DNA of 64,000 nt from Paenibacillus sp. PCH8 (GCF_002968835.1 NZ_PKQK01000003.1:496001-560000); one strand, 5' to 3'. Numbered from the stretch's first letter, positions 1 to 9,014 are shown. Translations and numbers: made by a program. Notes: generated from the letters alone by a model not told the origin.

Positions 1-2
1 AA

Positions 3-191
3 CTGAGCTGGGAAGAAGATACAGGTTATTCCGCAGAAGTCTGGGTTCAAGGTCGTAGTCAATACCTGGTCGAATCCAATATGATTGAAGCCATTCTTCG
101 CTACCTGCACAGTGAATATAATGTCCGAGCATATCGAGAAGATGTAAGACTGGATCTCGATGAAGAGATCACTGCGATTGTCAATCAATAA
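3..191 (+). CDS. C-terminal end of a small conserved protein, possibly YxcD/DUF2653-like (partial)
   Basis: An open frame enters from the left edge and ends at TAA 189-191, giving the last 62 residues of a protein. The segment contains the stretch GYSAEVWVQGRSQYLVE followed by a helix-like stretch (MIEAILRYLH) and an acidic C-terminus. Codon use is normal, and a strong rho-independent terminator follows the stop within 10 bp, which supports a real gene. The pattern resembles the small Bacillus YxcD (DUF2653) proteins of unknown function, but I identify this from memory of the family only and the N-terminus is missing. No function is proposed. Confidence 0.6.
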   Translation: MSWEEDTGYSAEVWVQGRSQYLVESNMIEAILRYLHSEYNVRAYREDVRLDLDEEITAIVNQ

Positions 192-197
192 AGCATA

Positions 198-221
198 AAG
201 CCCCCATATGGGGGCTTTTTT
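198..221 (+). terminator. Rho-independent terminator of the upstream partial gene
   Basis: A perfect stem AAGCCCCC/GGGGGCTT with an ATAT loop is followed by a T run, directly after the stop of the partial gene. It has a run of A at its left side only in part, so it acts mainly on the plus strand. Confidence 0.9.
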
Positions 222-226
222 ACATG

Positions 227-275
227 AAAGGAACGTATCCCTTCTGCCATCCGACAGATAGGAATACGTTCCTTT
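227..275 (-). terminator. Hairpin between the convergent partial gene and tyrS, probable tyrS terminator
   Basis: The arms AAAGGAACGTAT and ATACGTTCCTTT are perfect inverted repeats around a ~25-base loop. The hairpin sits 46 bp past the tyrS stop codon. The minus-strand T tract is short (TTTCAT), so termination may also use the neighbouring GC hairpin. Confidence 0.6.
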
Positions 276-320
276 TGATTCGTTTATACATGCATGACGA
301 TGACAGTGCTGGCTAAAAAC

Positions 321-1583
321 CTAGGATTGAAGTTTAACCAGACTGTAGTTCTTTTTACCTTTGCGGATAATGATGAATGTACCACCAATCGCATGCTCTG
401 CTGAAACCGTGAATTCAAGCTCTGTGATTTTCTCACCATTCATGGAAATGGCACCTTTGGTGATATCCTCACGCGCCTGGCGTTTGGATGGCTCCAGACC
501 AAGATCCACCAGCCAATCCACGATGTTTTTGGCTTCGCCATCCGTTTCAAATGTTGGCATTTCCTTAAAGCCTTGCTCGATTTCATCCGCTGTCAGGGAA
601 CGGATATCTCCACTAAATAACGCGGCCGTAATACGCTTAGCCTGCTCCAACATATCCTCACTATGGACGAATCTCGTCATTTCTTCTGCGAGTGCCTTCT
701 GCGCTTCACGTTTGTGCGGCTCGGTCTCTACCTTTTCAGCCAAGGCCTCAACTTCTTCTTTGCTCAGGAAAGTGAAGTATTTGAGATATTTGATGACATC
801 TCGGTCATCTGTATTCGCCCAGAACTGATAGAACTCAAATGGTGTCGTTTTGTTCGGATCAAGCCAGATTGCACCTCCAGCTGTTTTGCCAAATTTGGTT
901 CCATCGGACTTGAGCATCAGCGGAATGGTCAGACCATACGCTTTCGCTTCAGATCCTTCTTTCTTACGAATCAGATCGAGACCGCTTGTGATATTCCCCC
1001 ATTGATCAGAACCACCGATTTGCAGCTGCACATCTTCGTGCTGGAACAGGTGCAGGTAGTCGAGTGACTGAAGAATCTGGTAGGAAAATTCGGTGAACGA
1101 AATTCCGCCTTCCAGTCTGCTCGCAACTACATCCTTCGCAAGCATAGTGTTGAGGTTGAAGTTTTTGCCGTAGTCACGCAGAAATTCAATGATATTGATT
1201 TTGTGTGTCCAATCATAGTTGTTCACCATACGAACCTGATTATCCCCGTCCGTAACAAACAACTTCTTCATCTGTGCAGTTAGTGCATCCACATTATCCT
1301 GCACCTGCTCCATCGTTTGTAAAGAACGCTCTGCCTGACGCCCACTTGGATCACCAATCGTGCCTGTAGCTCCACCAATCAGAATGACTGGGCGGTGTCC
1401 TGCCTGTTGAAAACGTTTCAGCATCATGAAGGGAATCAGATGTCCGATATGCATACTATCCCCCGTAGGGTCAACGCCGCAGTACAAGGAAATCGACTTC
1501 GTTTCAGTTAACTCACGCAGTCCCTCTGCATCCGTTTGCTGGTTAATGGCGTCACGCCACTGTAGTTCATCAATAATATTCAT
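321..1583 (-). CDS. tyrS: Tyrosyl-tRNA synthetase
   Basis: Charges tRNA-Tyr with tyrosine using ATP in the cytoplasm. The protein (420 aa) has the class I signature HIGH in MHIGHLIPF near residue 45, the KMSKS-loop equivalent KFGKT near 230, and a C-terminal S4-like RNA-binding domain from about residue 350. The length is typical of bacterial TyrRS. The open frame extends 11 codons further upstream, but the ATG at 1583 is preceded by AAAGGGG at 8 bases and begins the conserved MNIIDELQWR stretch, so I choose it. A tyrosine-type T-box leader with its own terminator precedes the gene, which implies induction when uncharged tRNA-Tyr accumulates. Confidence 0.97.
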   Translation of the reverse strand: MNIIDELQWRDAINQQTDAEGLRELTETKSISLYCGVDPTGDSMHIGHLIPFMMLKRFQQAGHRPVILIGGATGTIGDPSGRQAERSLQTMEQVQDNVDALTAQMKKLFVTDGDNQVRMVNNYDWTHKINIIEFLRDYGKNFNLNTMLAKDVVASRLEGGISFTEFSYQILQSLDYLHLFQHEDVQLQIGGSDQWGNITSGLDLIRKKEGSEAKAYGLTIPLMLKSDGTKFGKTAGGAIWLDPNKTTPFEFYQFWANTDDRDVIKYLKYFTFLSKEEVEALAEKVETEPHKREAQKALAEEMTRFVHSEDMLEQAKRITAALFSGDIRSLTADEIEQGFKEMPTFETDGEAKNIVDWLVDLGLEPSKRQAREDITKGAISMNGEKITELEFTVSAEHAIGGTFIIIRKGKKNYSLVKLQS

Positions 1584-1667
1584 TCGTATAACCCCTTTTC
1601 TATCGTTAAGATTCATTCATGATTACGTTCAATTGCGAATAATAAGTGCAGTGGCATTTTTGGACAC

Positions 1668-1950
1668 AAAAAAATCGCCTCCTTGTCTTCATTAGACATA
1701 GGGACGATTATCATAACCGTGGTACCACCCAGATTGCACGGACAACTCATTCGAACGTTTCTTATGCTCCAATAAAGTGGTCCATACCACTTTCGGCAAT
1801 ATATCGTTTGCCTTTCCGCTTGGCATTACCCAAGTACTCCAGAGTGTAATTCGCAGCCCTTGTATGTATCAGGTTCCATCAACCCCTGACTTTCTGTAAC
1901 AGGGACAAAGCCGCTACTGCGCTCCATCAACGTATTTCATGTATTCAATT
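1668..1950 (-). promoter_or_regulatory. T-box riboswitch leader of tyrS
   Basis: On the minus strand, about 280 nt of structured leader end with the conserved T-box core TGGGTGGTACCACGG (plus-strand 1719-1733), which pairs with the tRNA acceptor end. A terminator hairpin follows (stem 1674-1708, U run 1668-1674) whose 5' arm competes with the T-box antiterminator. Several UAC triplets, the Tyr codon, occur in the stem I region, but I cannot say which is the specifier. The leader should permit read-through into tyrS when uncharged tRNA-Tyr binds. Confidence 0.92.
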
Positions 1951-1956
1951 ATAGCC

Positions 1957-1985
1957 AGTATAGCGGAACAACCAAGTCAATGCAA
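1957..1985 (-). promoter_or_regulatory. SigA-type promoter of the tyrS leader
   Basis: On the minus strand, TTGCAT (1980-1985) and TATACT (1957-1962) are separated by exactly 17 bases, immediately upstream of the T-box leader. Confidence 0.7.
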
Positions 1986-2028
1986 GAAGTAGTAATAAAC
2001 GGATGTGTAGTCTACTTGACATGGTAAT

Positions 2029-2055
2029 GAAAAAGCCGCCTATGGCAGCTTCTTC
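2029..2055 (-). terminator. Probable terminator of selO
   Basis: On the minus strand, GAAGAAGCTGCC-ATA-GGCGGCTTTTTC forms a stem with one mismatch followed by a T run, 60 bp past the selO stop codon and just upstream of the tyrS promoter. Confidence 0.65.
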
Positions 2056-2117
2056 ACAACCTAAGAATACCTATTTGTTTCCACATTTTCTGACTCGTTG
2101 CAATCTACGATCAGTGA

Positions 2118-3587
2118 TCAGGTTCCGCAGAATGTACGATAGGATGGATCACATGAAACGGGTAATATCGCATTTTCAGCCTGTTCAGGCGTGTACGCAT
2201 AAGGGTCTTGAAGAATAGCAAGAAGTTGATGCATCACGCTATAGTCCCCATGATTCTCTGCTCGTTCCAGTGCTTCTTCCACCCTGTCATTCCGGGGAAT
2301 CACTGCGGGGTTGTTTCTCTTCATATGTTGTATAACTTCATCCTTCGATTCGGACTGTCTACCTAATCTCGCTTGCCAACGTACATGCCATTCCGTGAAG
2401 TCAGGCTCTCCGTTCAGGTCGGAACCTTCCAGCGCGCCAAGAGTCAGAGCAACGAACGTATTCGTATAGTCTGCGGAATGCTTCTCCATAAGCTCTAACA
2501 GTTCCTTAATCAGAGTATCATCTTCCGCTTCTTCATTGAATAATCCTATTTTGGCTCGCATACCTGATAACCAGTGATAATGATACAACTCTGAAAATTG
2601 GGCAATGGCATCCTGGGCAATTTGCACCGCCTGTTCCTCATCTTCATGGAGCAGAGGCAGGAGTGTCTCAGCCAAACGAGCCAGATTCCATCCAGCAATA
2701 TACGGTTGATTGCCGTAGGCATACCGACCTTGGGTATCGATAGAGCTAAACACTGTACCTGGATTGTAAGCATCCATAAAGGCGCATGGACCATAATCTA
2801 TGGTTTCTCCACTGATGGCCATATTGTCTGTATTCATAACCCCATGTATGAAGCCAACACGCTGCCACTGGGCAATAAGCGCTGCCTGCAGCTTGATCAC
2901 TTCCTGAAGCAAGCGAAGGTAACGATCCTCATCTCCTTGAATCTGTGGAAAGTGTCGTTGTAATGTGTAATCTGCTAAAGCCCGCAGATCCTCTATCGCA
3001 CCCCATCTGGCTGCATATTGGAACGTCGCAACGCGGATGTGGCTGGCAGCAACTCGCGTCAATATCGCCCCAGGTCGTTGGGTTTCACGGACAATGTTCT
3101 CCCCTGTGGATACCACGGCCAAACTCCGTGTAGTGGGAATACCCAATGCATGCATCGCTTCACTTATGATATATTCACGCAGCATTGGCCCAACGGCGGC
3201 ACGTCCATCACCTCCCCGGGAATAAGGTGTTCTTCCCGAACCTTTCAACTGGATATCTACGCGCTCACCTTGTGGGGTAATCTGCTCACCCAGCAGCAAG
3301 GCCCGCCCATCACCAAGCATGTTGAAATTGCCAAATTGATGACCTGCATACGCCTGCGCCAAGGGCTCTGCTCCTTCAGGAGTCAAGTTACCTCCATATA
3401 CGGCTGCGCCTTTTTCACTGTTCAGCACTTCAGCATTCAGTCCAAGGCTTGTTGCAAGTAAAGTGTTAAAGATCAGCAGTTTCGGTGATTCGACAGGTAC
3501 AGCTCCTTGACTGGTGAAGAATATCTGCGGCAGACGCGCATAACTGTTATCCAAATTCCAACCGGTTTCGAGCTTTGCTTGTTGCAT
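2118..3587 (-). CDS. selO: SelO-family protein adenylyltransferase (YdiU/UPF0061)
   Basis: Characterised members of this pseudokinase family transfer AMP from ATP to protein side chains (AMPylation) and are linked to redox stress. The 489-residue protein shows family hallmarks: AGHQFGNF and LGDGRALLLGE near residues 85-105, QLKGSGRTPYSRGGDGRA near 115-135, the metal-binding region MNTDNMAISGETIDYGPCAF near 250, and the typical end YRTFCGT. Bacterial members are about 480-490 residues, so it is full length. The frame opens at GTG 3596 with only two bases to AAAGGAG; the ATG at 3587 has an 11-base spacer and is preferred. It is transcribed alone, upstream of the tyrS promoter. The targets in this organism are unknown. 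Confidence 0.93.
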   Translation of the reverse strand: MQQAKLETGWNLDNSYARLPQIFFTSQGAVPVESPKLLIFNTLLATSLGLNAEVLNSEKGAAVYGGNLTPEGAEPLAQAYAGHQFGNFNMLGDGRALLLGEQITPQGERVDIQLKGSGRTPYSRGGDGRAAVGPMLREYIISEAMHALGIPTTRSLAVVSTGENIVRETQRPGAILTRVAASHIRVATFQYAARWGAIEDLRALADYTLQRHFPQIQGDEDRYLRLLQEVIKLQAALIAQWQRVGFIHGVMNTDNMAISGETIDYGPCAFMDAYNPGTVFSSIDTQGRYAYGNQPYIAGWNLARLAETLLPLLHEDEEQAVQIAQDAIAQFSELYHYHWLSGMRAKIGLFNEEAEDDTLIKELLELMEKHSADYTNTFVALTLGALEGSDLNGEPDFTEWHVRWQARLGRQSESKDEVIQHMKRNNPAVIPRNDRVEEALERAENHGDYSVMHQLLAILQDPYAYTPEQAENAILPVSCDPSYRTFCGT

Positions 3588-3686
3588 ACGGATCACAACT
3601 CCTTTTTGACTAAGGGACTTCCCTTGTTGATATGTTAACCTTGTGAACCAATTCTCATTTATGTAGCCGCATGGAAATTCAATTCA

Positions 3687-3992
3687 TCATGAGTGAATCG
3701 GGTAATCCACCACAATGACATTCTCGATCCATCCGTCCAGGGAGGCAACAAAGGCCTGGTGAGCAGGGTGAGGACCATAGGCACGCAATGCTTCCTGATC
3801 TTCAAACGTCACTCTTAGTCCAATTGTATAACCCTGAATCCGGTCCGTTTCTTCCGTTACATTCTCTCCTGCTGTTAGATCGATGATTCCTGGAATCTGT
3901 TCCTGTAAGGCGAGTAATTGAGCAACAAATTCCTGCTGCTTGTCAGGTGTAATTTTGTCGTTGAATTTAAAGATAACCAAATGTTCGAACAT
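3687..3992 (-). CDS. Dabb (stress-responsive alpha/beta barrel) domain protein
   Basis: A 101-residue protein consisting of one ferredoxin-like Dabb domain: MFEHLVIFKF at the start, the central GYTIGLRVTFED strand and the PAHQAFV segment with a C-terminal strand ending VVDYP. Family members form dimers. Some are stress-induced, some are polyketide cyclases or heme-related enzymes, and most are uncharacterised. The start ATG has GGGAGATG upstream at a suitable distance. It lies between selO and a tetR gene, all on the minus strand, with 69-94 bp gaps. No specific substrate can be proposed. Confidence 0.85.
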   Translation of the reverse strand: MFEHLVIFKFNDKITPDKQQEFVAQLLALQEQIPGIIDLTAGENVTEETDRIQGYTIGLRVTFEDQEALRAYGPHPAHQAFVASLDGWIENVIVVDYPIHS

Positions 3993-4061
3993 GATATTAC
4001 ATCTCCCTTATTTCAGTATTTTGAAACTTACCTACACAAAGCACTCTCCAAATACGATCTA

Positions 4062-4643
4062 TTACCTCAAAAGCCCCAATCCGCCCATCATGTATGGCAC
4101 TACTCGTTTAGCCAAGTCAGCTGGAGACTCTTGTCTACCTTCTATATTCCATCTATACGTTATTCCATAGATAGACCAGCTCAACATAATTGCCGTCATT
4201 TTCAGTGTTTTGAGATCAGCATCTGCCGATCTCTTGAGCATGATTTGAAGAAGAAACGACTCTAACTGTGTCTTTATATTTTCTTCGATAATCGGTGCAA
4301 CCGTCTCATATTTTTTGATGCATTCATTGCTCGAAACGTGATAATCACACAGTGAAAAAATGAGCTGTTGCATCATCTCGCTGGACAATTGCGCTTCCGG
4401 GTCTACTCTCTTCGTTACATATTCCATAAAAGCGTCAGATAATAATGCTTCAAGCAGCGCATATTTGTCCTGAAAATGGGCATAAAAAGTTGCCCTGTTA
4501 ATCGTAGCTTGTTCAGTAATATTTTGAATCGTAATACTGCTGAAATTTTTAAGATGTAGCTGATATAAAAAAGCATCCAATATTAATTGACGAGTGCGAA
4601 TCACACGCGGATCGTTTGAGTTTGGAGACAATGCATCGGCCAT
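4062..4643 (-). CDS. TetR/AcrR family transcriptional regulator
   Basis: The 193-residue protein has an N-terminal TetR helix-turn-helix (RTRQLILDAFLYQL through ITEQATINRATFYAHFQDKYALLEALL, about residues 15-65) and a helical ligand-binding C-terminal domain. The open frame begins at TTG 4667, but the ATG at 4643 has AAAGGAGG eight bases upstream and is chosen. It is divergent from the flavin oxidoreductase gene at 4852 with about 210 bp between them, the usual arrangement for a TetR repressor controlling a detoxification reductase. The ligand is unknown, and I did not find a clear palindromic operator by eye. Confidence 0.9.
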   Translation of the reverse strand: MADALSPNSNDPRVIRTRQLILDAFLYQLHLKNFSSITIQNITEQATINRATFYAHFQDKYALLEALLSDAFMEYVTKRVDPEAQLSSEMMQQLIFSLCDYHVSSNECIKKYETVAPIIEENIKTQLESFLLQIMLKRSADADLKTLKMTAIMLSWSIYGITYRWNIEGRQESPADLAKRVVPYMMGGLGLLR

Positions 4644-4851
4644 TCCCTCATCCTCCTTTGTGCTCAAGGTATTTGAACAGGTTCCTCCATTATAGATAAT
4701 TGCTATTGGATCAACAAGTGAAGCAATTCCCTAATTCACCGTACATTGTTGGGAGTCTTTCGCTTAAACGACAAAACGTTCAAATTGTTGGTTGAGTACG
4801 CCTATAGAGCTTGATAAGATTGCACTCGTACCCGCTTGAAGGTGCAGAATA

Positions 4852-5976
4852 ATGGAGGTGTTCATTTTGAATAATCAACAACATAGCGTTATATCCACAG
4901 AGCGTCTGTTTCAACCATACATGGACCAAAAGCTGGCTCTGAACTCACGAATTGTTATGTCACCCATGGCTCGTGCCTTTTCGCCGAATGGAGTTCCAGG
5001 AGCTGATGTAGCCTTATATTATCGGCGCCGTGCCGAACATGGTGTTGGATTAATTATTACTGAAGGTGCAACGATTGACCACCCTGCTGCATCAAGTGAG
5101 CCAAATATCCCACATTTGTACGGGAAAGCAGCACTCCAGGGCTGGTCCGAGGTGGTTCAACAAGTGCATGACGCTGGCGGCAAGATTTTTCCGCAAATTT
5201 TACATATGGGAATTGTCCGTCCATCCGGATCTCAACCTCACCCGGAAGCAGAGTCACTTAGTCCATCTGGACTCGATATGGAAGGCAATCAGGTAAGCGT
5301 GCCTATGACGGAGGCGGAGATAACAACAGTTATTCAAGCTTATGCCGATGCAGCAGCGAATGCACAACGAATTGGTTTTGATGGAATCGAACTTCACGGT
5401 GCACATGGTTTTCTAATTGATCAGTTTTTCTGGAAAACAACGAATATGAGAACGGACCGCTACGGTGGTGACCTTCAGAAACGAACTCAATTCGCGGTTG
5501 AACTTGTTGAAGCAGTTCGTGCTGCGGTAGGTCCTGATTTCCCCATTGCTATGCGGATTTCCCAATGGAAGATGAATGATTATCAAGCCAGACTGTTTGA
5601 CACACCAGAACAATTGGAACCCTTCCTGCACTCACTTGTTAACGCAGGGGTCGACATCTTCCATTGCTCGACAAGGCGCTTCTGGGAGCCTGAGTTTGAA
5701 GGATCTGATCTAGGGTTCGCCGGATGGGTGAAAAAGCTGAGTGGCCGAACCACAATTACAGTCGGTTCTGTGGGGATGTCCAATGAGCCAGAAGCTGATG
5801 GAGCACAGCATCCAGGTATGGATGAACTTATGAAGCGTTATGATCAACAAGAATTTGATCTGGTGGCTGTGGGACGTGCCCTTCTAGGTGATCCGGCATG
5901 GGTTGCCAAAATGCGCGAAGGACGTCTATCGGAGATCCAGGCATTTACACCTGAAGCACTAGCTACATTACACTAA
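4852..5976 (+). CDS. NADH:flavin oxidoreductase, Old Yellow Enzyme family
   Basis: An FMN-dependent TIM-barrel ene-reductase that would reduce activated C=C bonds with NAD(P)H. The 374-residue protein carries SRIVMSPMARAFSPNGVP near residue 30, the active-site HGAHGFLIDQFF near 183 (H-x-x-H pair), and the NMRTDRYGG loop near 198. It ends with a phosphate-binding GSVGMS and a VAVGRALLGDP segment. The ATG at 4852 has GAAGGTG seven bases upstream; an alternative TTG at 4867 has GGAGGTG six bases upstream. It is divergent from a TetR gene that probably controls it. The physiological substrate is unknown; such pairs usually respond to electrophiles or quinones. Confidence 0.93.
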   Translation: MEVFILNNQQHSVISTERLFQPYMDQKLALNSRIVMSPMARAFSPNGVPGADVALYYRRRAEHGVGLIITEGATIDHPAASSEPNIPHLYGKAALQGWSEVVQQVHDAGGKIFPQILHMGIVRPSGSQPHPEAESLSPSGLDMEGNQVSVPMTEAEITTVIQAYADAAANAQRIGFDGIELHGAHGFLIDQFFWKTTNMRTDRYGGDLQKRTQFAVELVEAVRAAVGPDFPIAMRISQWKMNDYQARLFDTPEQLEPFLHSLVNAGVDIFHCSTRRFWEPEFEGSDLGFAGWVKKLSGRTTITVGSVGMSNEPEADGAQHPGMDELMKRYDQQEFDLVAVGRALLGDPAWVAKMREGRLSEIQAFTPEALATLH

Positions 5977-6059
5977 CAACAATTGCTTAATGTTCCTAAC
6001 ATATTTTGTCCCATATATATAGGTATGTTTGATATCATGAATCAACTATACTAAGCAAA

Positions 6060-6096
6060 GGGCTCGCACTTCCTCTGGGATTGCGGGTATTTTGTT
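6060..6096 (+). terminator. Possible terminator after the flavin oxidoreductase
   Basis: A weak hairpin (CTCGCA.../...TGCGGG) followed by TATTTTG lies about 90 bp past the stop codon. The stem is imperfect. Confidence 0.4.
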
Positions 6097-6202
6097 TAGT
6101 ATAAACACCTGTCAAAGCACGTCGAGCAATAGCAATATCGTTCAAGAAAATTCCTTCTTTGCATTATATAATGACTTTAACATACCAGAAAGAAGGTGCA
6201 CC

Positions 6203-7054
6203 ATGACTCGGGAAGTGCGGACTGTGGTATTTGATACCGATTTACAGCTGGAAGCTTATCAATTCGAAGGCATTATGCAGAAGTTTCCCAATCATTTTCA
6301 TGACTATTACGTCATTGGATTTATTGAGCAAGGCAAGCGACACCTCGTCTGTAATAACGAAGAGTACATTCTGAATAGTGGAGACATGATTCTCTTTAAT
6401 CCACAGGATCCCCATGCGTGCGAACAGGTTGACGGAAGAACCCTTGATTATCGCTGCATCAATGTTCAACCTGAGGTCATGCGAATGTATACACGGGATA
6501 TTACCGGACAAGACTACTTGCCCCGATTCACAACACCTGTTCTCTATCAAAGCGAACTTGTTGGCTCCCTGTGTGAACTGCATCAGATGATTCTGGAGGA
6601 GCAATCCGATTTCTACAAGGAAGAATTGTTACTCTTACTACTGGATCAATTGATGAGAGATTATTCGGACGCCGAATTGCCTGTTTCCAACCAGGATGTG
6701 ACCATCGAGATTCGGCGCATATGTGATTACATAGAATCGCATTACATGGAGAGCATCACGCTGAACCAATTAGTCGACTTAACAGAGATGAGCAAATATC
6801 ACTTGCTGCGTCTATTCACCCGCCAAAAAGGCATATCACCCTACCGCTATCTGGAAACGATTCGCATTAATCAAGCCAAACGGCTATTGGAACAAGGCCA
6901 CCTTCCGATTGAAGTCGCCGCTCAGACAGGATTCAGTGATCAGAGCCACTTTACGAACTTTTTCAAAAAATTGATCGGCCTGACACCCAAACAATATAGA
7001 CGTATCTTCAATCATGACACAGAGTCGAAACGCTCCACCAATAGCACCTTATGA
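6203..7054 (+). CDS. AraC family transcriptional regulator with N-terminal cupin
   Basis: The protein has about 283 residues. The N-terminal AraC-binding cupin (FPNHFHDYYVIGFIEQGKR near residue 27, then GDMILFNPQDPHACE) should sense a small effector. The C-terminal pair of helix-turn-helix motifs (ITLNQLVDLTEMSKYHLLRLF and IEVAAQTGFSDQSHFTNFFK, ending in LTPKQYRR) binds DNA. The frame is open from 6092, but the first 37 codons lack conservation features, and ATG 6203 has AGAAGGTG at a good distance. The stop codon overlaps the start of the EamA transporter gene (ATGA), so the two are translationally coupled and the regulator likely controls the exporter. Confidence 0.92.
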   Translation: MTREVRTVVFDTDLQLEAYQFEGIMQKFPNHFHDYYVIGFIEQGKRHLVCNNEEYILNSGDMILFNPQDPHACEQVDGRTLDYRCINVQPEVMRMYTRDITGQDYLPRFTTPVLYQSELVGSLCELHQMILEEQSDFYKEELLLLLLDQLMRDYSDAELPVSNQDVTIEIRRICDYIESHYMESITLNQLVDLTEMSKYHLLRLFTRQKGISPYRYLETIRINQAKRLLEQGHLPIEVAAQTGFSDQSHFTNFFKKLIGLTPKQYRRIFNHDTESKRSTNSTL

Positions 7055-7944
7055 CAAGTCATCCTAGCACCAAGGTCTCTACCGGCCATTCGCTTGCCTT
7101 ATTCACCATATTGATCTGGGGAACCACATTCGTCTCGACCAAGGTTCTGCTGATTGAATTTACCCCTGTAGAAATTTTGTTTTTCCGCTTCCTGATCGGG
7201 TATTTCGTACTTTTACTGATCTATCCACGTTCGCTGCGGATGGTATCATTCAGAGAAGAATTATTATTTATCGGAGCCGGACTATGCGGAGTGACTTTAT
7301 ATTTTCTCATTGAAAATATAGCACTGGTGTACACAACAGCTTCGAACGTAGGCGTTATCGTATCTATTGCGCCCTTTTTCACAGCTCTACTTGCACACTT
7401 CTTCCTCGATGGCGAGAAGTTGACTCGCCGTTTTATCGTTGGATTCGGGATTGCCTTGAGCGGCATCGTGCTTATCGCATGGAATGGAAGTTTCATTCTA
7501 AAACTGAATCCGGTAGGTGATCTGCTTGCTTTCATAGCTCCGGCAATATGGGCGATTTACTCTGTTCTTATGCGCAAAATAGGCATGCTTGCCTATCACA
7601 CTATTGGCGCTACGCGCAAAGTGTTCTTCTATGGATTGATCTTCATGCTGCCAGCTCTGTTCCTGTTGGAATTTAATTGGGATCTCGCTCGCTTTACGAA
7701 CATGATCAACCTTTCCCATTTTCTCTACCTCAGTTTGGGAGCATCTGCCTTGTGTTTTGTAACCTGGAACCGAGCCGTAAGTCTTCTCGGAGCGATCAAA
7801 ACGAGTGTGTACATTTATCTGGTACCTGTTATTACTGTCATATCATCTGCACTAATTCTTCATGAACGGATAACCTGGGTAATCATCCTCGGAGCATTCT
7901 TAACCTTATTCGGATCAATTATTTCAGAACAAAAAAGAAAATAA
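7051..7944 (+). CDS. EamA/DMT family transporter
   Basis: A 297-residue integral membrane protein with about ten hydrophobic segments arranged as two EamA repeats (first repeat to about residue 140 with IWGTTFVSTKVLL; second from about 150 with AIWAIYSVLMRKIG). Members of the drug/metabolite transporter superfamily usually export amino acids, nucleobases or drugs. The start codon overlaps the stop of the AraC gene by four bases, so both are one transcription unit. The C-terminus is lysine-rich (SEQKRK). The substrate cannot be told from sequence. Confidence 0.92.
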   Translation: MTSHPSTKVSTGHSLALFTILIWGTTFVSTKVLLIEFTPVEILFFRFLIGYFVLLLIYPRSLRMVSFREELLFIGAGLCGVTLYFLIENIALVYTTASNVGVIVSIAPFFTALLAHFFLDGEKLTRRFIVGFGIALSGIVLIAWNGSFILKLNPVGDLLAFIAPAIWAIYSVLMRKIGMLAYHTIGATRKVFFYGLIFMLPALFLLEFNWDLARFTNMINLSHFLYLSLGASALCFVTWNRAVSLLGAIKTSVYIYLVPVITVISSALILHERITWVIILGAFLTLFGSIISEQKRK

Positions 7945-7968
7945 AAAAGAAAACAAGCTTAACACCAA

Positions 7969-7997
7969 AGACACGAGTCCCCCGCGGATTCGTGTCT
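7969..7997. terminator. Bidirectional hairpin between the convergent EamA and pseudouridine synthase genes
   Basis: The arms AGACACGAGTCC and GGATTCGTGTCT pair over 12 bp with one G-U pair and a short CCCGC loop. It lies between two convergent stop codons (7944 and 8006). T tracts are weak on both sides. Confidence 0.7.
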
Positions 7998-8005
7998 GCC
8001 TATAC

Positions 8006-8698
8006 CTAATTCAATTGAGACAGAAGAATCTCAAGTTCCTCTTTCTCCAGATGACGCCATTGCCCCCGTTCCAGTTGATCCAGCGTAATATTCATAATTC
8101 GAATGCGCTCCAGCTTGAGCACTCTGTATCCCAAGGCTTTGCACATTCTGCGAATCTGCAGGTTAAGTCCCTGGGTCAAAATAATACGAAATACATTCTC
8201 ACTTAGCCTGTATACTTCACACGGCTTGGTCACCACGTCCATAATTTCAACGCCTTCTGACATCGACTGTATGAATTCGTCCGTCACTCGCTTGTCCACG
8301 GTTACTACATATTCTTTATCATGATTATGCTCCGAACGCATCATATGGTTCACAATCCCTCCGTCATTCGTAAGCAAAATCAACCCCTCTGATGCCTTAT
8401 CCAGCCTGCCTATGGCAAAGATTCGAGAAGGATAATTCATATACTGAATGATGTTACCTTCTACCTGTTCTGCTGCTGTGCAGACAATACCGATGGGTTT
8501 ATTCAGGGCAATGTAGACAGGTTCGCGATCATGGTGAGGAATCTCCTTCCTGTCAATTAGCACAACATCCCCTGGTTCAACGTTGGCCCCTTTTGTACAT
8601 ACTTGGCCATTAATCGTGATACGTCCAGCTGCAATGAATCGGTTCGTTTCCCTGCGGGAGCAGAATCCTGTCACACTTATGTATTTGTTAATTAACAT
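8006..8698 (-). CDS. 23S rRNA pseudouridine synthase, RluF-like (RsuA/RluB/E/F family)
   Basis: Isomerises a uridine in rRNA to pseudouridine; the family relative RluF modifies U2604 of 23S rRNA. The 230-residue protein has an N-terminal S4 RNA-binding domain (MLINKYISVTGFCSRRETNR, residues 1-60) and the catalytic motif GRLDKASEGLILLTNDG near residue 97, where Asp is the nucleophile. A further family stretch GLNLQIRRMCKALGYRVLKL follows near residue 180. The length matches the family. The ribosome site is weak (GGTGA). Assignment to RluF rather than RluB/RsuA rests on the LNLQIRRMCKALGY stretch and remains a best guess. Confidence 0.9.
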   Translation of the reverse strand: MLINKYISVTGFCSRRETNRFIAAGRITINGQVCTKGANVEPGDVVLIDRKEIPHHDREPVYIALNKPIGIVCTAAEQVEGNIIQYMNYPSRIFAIGRLDKASEGLILLTNDGGIVNHMMRSEHNHDKEYVVTVDKRVTDEFIQSMSEGVEIMDVVTKPCEVYRLSENVFRIILTQGLNLQIRRMCKALGYRVLKLERIRIMNITLDQLERGQWRHLEKEELEILLSQLN

Positions 8699-8812
8699 GT
8701 TTCACCGCTTCTCATCTGTAATATAGCTGCTTGCCCTTAGTCACTTCATATCTTCTCATGTATATGGGGACGAAGCAACGGCATGGATCGAGAGGCCGAA
8801 ACTTTCATTGTG

Positions 8813-8855
8813 AATCGATTTCAGTCGATCTACCATTTCGACACGAAATCGATTT
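8813..8855. repeat. Inverted repeat upstream of the MFS/aminotransferase operon
   Basis: The arms AATCGATTTCAGTCGA and TCGACACGAAATCGATT are inverted repeats with a one-base bulge, separated by about nine bases. It has no T tract, so it is more likely an operator or a structured site than a terminator. It lies about 200 bp upstream of the TTG start of the transporter, between two divergent genes. Confidence 0.5.
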
Positions 8856-9014
8856 AGGTTAATTCTCAAGCAATAAAATTTCTTCATTCGTCAAAACTTA
8901 ACATTATTTTACAATAAAAAGCATGTACATTTGCATATTTTTGGTATAAGTTAGATGAGTAATAAACATTATTTACATAATATAAAATTTATACCCATTC
9001 AAGGAGGTGGCCAT

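Noticed and set aside
1584..1616. N-terminal extension of tyrS (MNLNDRKGVIR)
   Set aside because: The ribosome site AAAGGGG lies inside it and fits ATG 1583; the extension is not a TyrRS feature.
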